From an uncultured Candidatus Saccharibacteria bacterium (GTDB taxonomy: Bacteria > Patescibacteriota > Saccharimonadia > Saccharimonadales > Saccharimonadaceae): DNA of 12,658 nt. Both the position numbers and the translations under genes were made by a program. The stretch's first letter is position 1, and every line of letters starts with the position of its first letter. Positions 11,841 to 12,658 of the stretch are shown here, in pieces. The stretch is taken from positions 1 through 12,658 of the forward strand of contig CALHZJ010000086.1 in NCBI GenBank assembly GCA_938041005.1, given 5' to 3'. The notes below the pieces were generated by a model, which was not told the origin of the DNA, did not search any database, and saw only the letters and a program-made list of their open reading frames with translations.

Positions 11841-12658
11841 ATGGCAACGAAAACCTCCAAAAAACGAGTAACCAAGAACCCTAAGAAGTCAAATATTGAT
11901 CATAAAAAAGGTGTATGGCCTGGTATTAAGCGTGACTTTAGCAAATTGAATCAGCAGCGGCGTAATTTTCTGCAGCGTCGCCCTCATCGCAGTTTTAGAC
12001 TAACTAAGCGACGAGATTGCCAACGAGATCTTAAAATTCCAGGATATTGGTCGCTGACTAGCGAAGCTTGCCGTCTAGTGTGGCGAAATAAGAAGACTTT
12101 TCTGGCGTTAATCATCGTTATGTCGATATTGACGTTTGCCTTAGCTAGCGTCATGTCGCAAGATACATACCAACAACTTAAAGACGTGATGAATCAGGCT
12201 GAGTCGAATGGATTCGGCGGAATTTATACAACAATTAGCCTATTTTCTGGCGTTGCGGTCAGTTATATTTCCGGTAGTGGAACGGCTGGTGGAAATGTGC
12301 AGCAAGCAGCGGGAATCTTTCTGGGGCTATTAACTTGGCTGTCGTCCGTTTGGCTGACGCGAGCTATCTTAATTGGTAAAAAACCGAAAATGCGCGACGG
12401 TTTGTATAGTTCTGGGTCGCCCATAATTGCGCTGATAATTGTCATCGGAGTTTTCCTAATTCAAATGGTGCCGGCGGCAGTGGCGGTGATTATTTATAGC
12501 GCTCTTAATGCTTCGGGAGTGTTAAATCAAACGCCGATTCTGATGGCGGCTGGCGGTGCGGCGATTCTAATAGTGGCGATGTCCGTCTATTGGGCGACTT
12601 CTACGGTTTTTGCGATGATCATCGTAACGTTGCCGGGGATGTATCCGTTTCACGCGCT
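11841..12658 (+). CDS. Unassigned polytopic membrane protein (3' end cut by window)
   Basis: An ATG at 11841, two bases after the htpX stop, opens a frame that runs to the window edge (272 complete codons). The N-terminal 75 residues are strongly basic and rich in K and R (for example KTSKKRVTKNPKK), presumably cytoplasmic. Hydrophobic segments follow at about residues 84-105, 131-147, 153-176 (including LGLLTWLSSVWLTRAIL), 193-220 and 230-262. I do not recognise a named family or any catalytic motif. No good Shine-Dalgarno is seen, so translation probably depends on coupling to htpX. The overall layout suggests an integral membrane protein whose role may relate to htpX, but this rests only on proximity. 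Confidence 0.8.
   Translation, partial: MATKTSKKRVTKNPKKSNIDHKKGVWPGIKRDFSKLNQQRRNFLQRRPHRSFRLTKRRDCQRDLKIPGYWSLTSEACRLVWRNKKTFLALIIVMSILTFALASVMSQDTYQQLKDVMNQAESNGFGGIYTTISLFSGVAVSYISGSGTAGGNVQQAAGIFLGLLTWLSSVWLTRAILIGKKPKMRDGLYSSGSPIIALIIVIGVFLIQMVPAAVAVIIYSALNASGVLNQTPILMAAGGAAILIVAMSVYWATSTVFAMIIVTLPGMYPFHA

Overview
The window reads as an ordinary stretch of a small, moderately AT-rich bacterial genome. The best guess at lineage is the Patescibacteria/CPR group, most likely Candidatus Saccharibacteria (TM7). This rests on the general look of the proteins, the gene mix (streamlined UvrC, SecG next to a family-5 substrate-binding protein, LemA-HtpX pair) and the standard genetic code: TGA serves as a stop at 3115-3117 and 3919-3921, and tryptophan is TGG, which argues against Gracilibacteria and Absconditabacteria. 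No marker gene settles the lineage, so treat it as inference.

Layout. (1) 1-1289, minus strand: an ABC exporter cut by the window edge, read from a promoter at about 1408-1437. (2) 1455-2626, plus strand, divergent from it: a Fur-family regulator whose promoter carries a perfect 21-bp palindrome, then a CPPC thioredoxin and a cupin, closely spaced and probably one redox or metal stress operon. (3) 2659-4558: a Nudix hydrolase, an unassigned protein with nucleotidyltransferase-like motifs, a uracil-DNA-glycosylase-family gene broken by a frameshift and lacking a normal start, and a short remnant of a second Nudix 3' end. (4) 4587-8016: an HD-domain phosphohydrolase, a DUF488 protein, UvrC, a four-helix membrane protein of the YvlD/holin-IV family and SecG. 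(5) 8027-9817: a large membrane-anchored family-5 peptide-binding protein. (6) 9842-10282: tRNA-Leu(GAG), tRNA-Cys(GCA) and tRNA-Leu(UAA). (7) 10330-12658: LemA, HtpX and a membrane protein cut by the right edge.

The strongest cross-cutting pattern is how transcription and translation starts are arranged. Seven genes (1490, 3130, 4587, 5373, 5776, 7404, 10963) have a -10-like hexamer ending 6 or 7 nt before the ATG and no Shine-Dalgarno sequence, as expected of leaderless mRNAs. Most genes that sit inside transcription units (thioredoxin, cupin, secG, the binding protein, lemA), and the exporter with its long leader, have a purine-rich ribosome binding site. This two-class arrangement also picks the start codon of the HD gene.

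Other points of interest are a UvrC with no cysteines in the region that normally holds the Fe-S ligands, the decaying glycosylase gene between imperfect repeats of the Nudix 3' end, two palindromes sitting on -10 boxes, and a peptide-binding protein anchored by an internal transmembrane helix instead of a lipid. No CRISPR array, insertion sequence, prophage or defence island is visible.
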